Of a DNA stretch of 21,336 bases, positions 20,234 through 21,336 are shown one piece after another. A program made the position numbers and the translations under genes. This DNA is from Mariprofundaceae bacterium (lineage in GTDB: Bacteria > Pseudomonadota > Zetaproteobacteria > Mariprofundales > Mariprofundaceae): NCBI GenBank assembly GCA_030950835.1, contig JAUZQU010000159.1, forward strand, positions 1 to 21,336. Direction: 5' to 3'. The notes under the pieces are model-generated. The model saw only the letters and a program-made list of their open reading frames with translations. It ran no database searches and was not told the origin of the DNA. How positions within the stretch are numbered: the stretch's first letter is position 1; each line of letters starts with the position of its first letter.

Positions 20234-21336
20234 TCAAGCGATACGGTTGCCAAGTTGATAGTTGATGATTTGACAATCACCACAGGTTAAGCTTTCTTTG
20301 CATGATGTCCAACGCTCTACAGATGCTTTTGCTGCTTCACGTTGATCTAATTTATCCATCATTTCAGGCAAGGTGTTGTCGCGGATGTTGCCCAGCCAGT
20401 TTTGACGCGCAAAAATGCAGGGGAAGACATCACCACTATAACTGACGCACAATTTACCCGTACGAGAAGTGATATTGGGCATTTTTGCTACCATTTGTGG
20501 CTTTTCATTGTTGCTTTGAGTGGCTATTTCAGGTGTAACATGGCTGCTGTTTTGACTTGGGCTGCTAGGCAAGTCATCAAAATCGGCAGGTTTATGGGTT
20601 TTGGCAGGTTGTTCGTCCAAATCCAACACATAATCCATGAACTCGCCACGCCCCATATCATTCATGGTATCAAAACCAATCATGTTCCAAGGGATACCAA
20701 TTTCTTCGTGTAAGTAATGTTGTAAAGGACGTTCATGTCCTTGATTTTGTTTCATGATTACAGCATTCGCCCGCACCACTAAACCTGAATCGACTGCCCG
20801 TTTGATGCCGCGCATGGTGCGCTCAAAGCTGCCAGGAACTTGGGTAATCTCATCATGGGTTTTTGGATCATGGGAATAGACCGAAAAAGCGAAACGTGGT
20901 CGGTAAGGTAGAAATTGGGCAAGGCGTTCTGCGGAGAGCAACAAACCGTTGGTGTAAATCTCAACTCCTCTGAAGTTGAGCTGGCTAGCATGTTGCACAG
21001 CCTCTAACAAATCAGGGTGAATAAAAGGGTCGCCACCTGTAAATTGTACCAAAGGGTTGCCTAATTCAGCAGCATTATCCAAGGCTTTTTTAATTTCTTC
21101 TATGCTTAGAATTTCGGTACGTTCAGGATGTGAGTCGGCATAACAGTGCACACATTTTTCATTGCATTTGGCTGTCATTTCAATGAAAAACATGCCCAAA
21201 CCAGAACCCATCATGAAGTTCTTTAAGCTCAAGGGCGTAGCTTGGGCTTGGCTTAGGTTGGCTAACCAAGGATGCATACGCGAAATGATATTGAATACTT
21301 GCGCATCGGCTTTGGAGGTATTGCCCTCGTATAAAG
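20234..21336 (-). CDS. radical SAM protein with SPASM-like C-terminus, 5' end probably outside
   Basis: Enzyme using S-adenosylmethionine and a [4Fe-4S] cluster to start radical chemistry, probably on a peptide given its PqqD-like neighbour. Counting from the only in-frame ATG (21277), the cluster motif is Cys38-x3-Cys42-x2-Cys45 (TAKCNEKCVHCYADS) and the SAM motif is TGGDP (80-84). The barrel continues to about 215. A Ser/Pro/Asn-rich linker (about 222-272) separates it from the C-terminal region with Cys277, Cys287, Cys326, Cys332 and Cys335. CVSYSGDVFPC is the SPASM start (C-x4-GX4C type), but five rather than seven Cys are seen. ATG 21277 has no ribosome-binding site and the frame stays open to the window edge, so the true start is probably upstream. 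Confidence 0.88.
   Translation of the reverse strand, partial: LYEGNTSKADAQVFNIISRMHPWLANLSQAQATPLSLKNFMMGSGLGMFFIEMTAKCNEKCVHCYADSHPERTEILSIEEIKKALDNAAELGNPLVQFTGGDPFIHPDLLEAVQHASQLNFRGVEIYTNGLLLSAERLAQFLPYRPRFAFSVYSHDPKTHDEITQVPGSFERTMRGIKRAVDSGLVVRANAVIMKQNQGHERPLQHYLHEEIGIPWNMIGFDTMNDMGRGEFMDYVLDLDEQPAKTHKPADFDDLPSSPSQNSSHVTPEIATQSNNEKPQMVAKMPNITSRTGKLCVSYSGDVFPCIFARQNWLGNIRDNTLPEMMDKLDQREAAKASVERWTSCKESLTCGDCQIINYQLGNRIA

Noticed and set aside
20197..20283. Longer PqqD-like protein from GTG 20283
   Set aside because: It would overlap the radical SAM gene by 50 bases without a ribosome-binding site, while TTG 20196 has a strong one.

Overview
The window reads as a chromosomal stretch of a proteobacterium with moderate-to-low GC (mid-40s percent by eye). 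RpoB and RpoC are of the proteobacterial type, with the beta-subunit coiled-coil insertion between the catalytic blocks. PilP and Rep are also typical of Proteobacteria. I cannot fix the class. The mix of gamma-like Rep/PilP/RluB/Nth with a Thermotoga-type TrpRS would suit a deep or unusual lineage; Zetaproteobacteria are one possibility, held with low confidence.

Layout. Bases 1-7125 hold the 3' two thirds of rpoB and all of rpoC, closed by a clear intrinsic terminator at 7129-7155. Bases 7194-12327 hold the complete cell-elongation (Rod) set mreB-mreC-mreD-mrdA-rodA, tightly packed with overlaps. A group I cysteine desulfurase (12344-13477) follows 16 bases after rodA. Next, on the minus strand, is a Rep-type DNA helicase (13562-15535). 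Divergent from it runs a plus-strand series: trpS, an RluB-type pseudouridine synthase, a PilP-like type IV pilus protein with its own good sigma70 promoter, and nth (endonuclease III).

Bases 18719-18969 are a non-coding junction. It holds a short motif that may be the remnant of an insertion-sequence end, and a 28-bp-stem inverted repeat (18905-18970) that ends on the stop codon of the convergent operon. The last part (18970-21336, minus strand) is a three-gene set: a radical SAM protein with a C-terminal SPASM-like Cys region (5' end probably outside the window), a small PqqD-like protein, and an HPr-kinase-like ATPase. This architecture points to post-translational modification of a ribosomally made peptide or protein. 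No substrate gene is visible.

How the genes fit together. MreB filaments, MreC/MreD, the PBP2 transpeptidase and the RodA glycosyltransferase form the elongasome. Several other products need or make sulfur chemistry: the desulfurase supplies sulfur, Nth has a complete [4Fe-4S] Cys set, TrpRS carries a Cys pattern like the [4Fe-4S] site of Thermotoga maritima TrpRS, and the radical SAM enzyme needs at least one cluster. The most interesting items are the radical SAM/PqqD/HprK-like cassette, the putative iron-sulfur TrpRS, and the long hairpin at the cassette's end.
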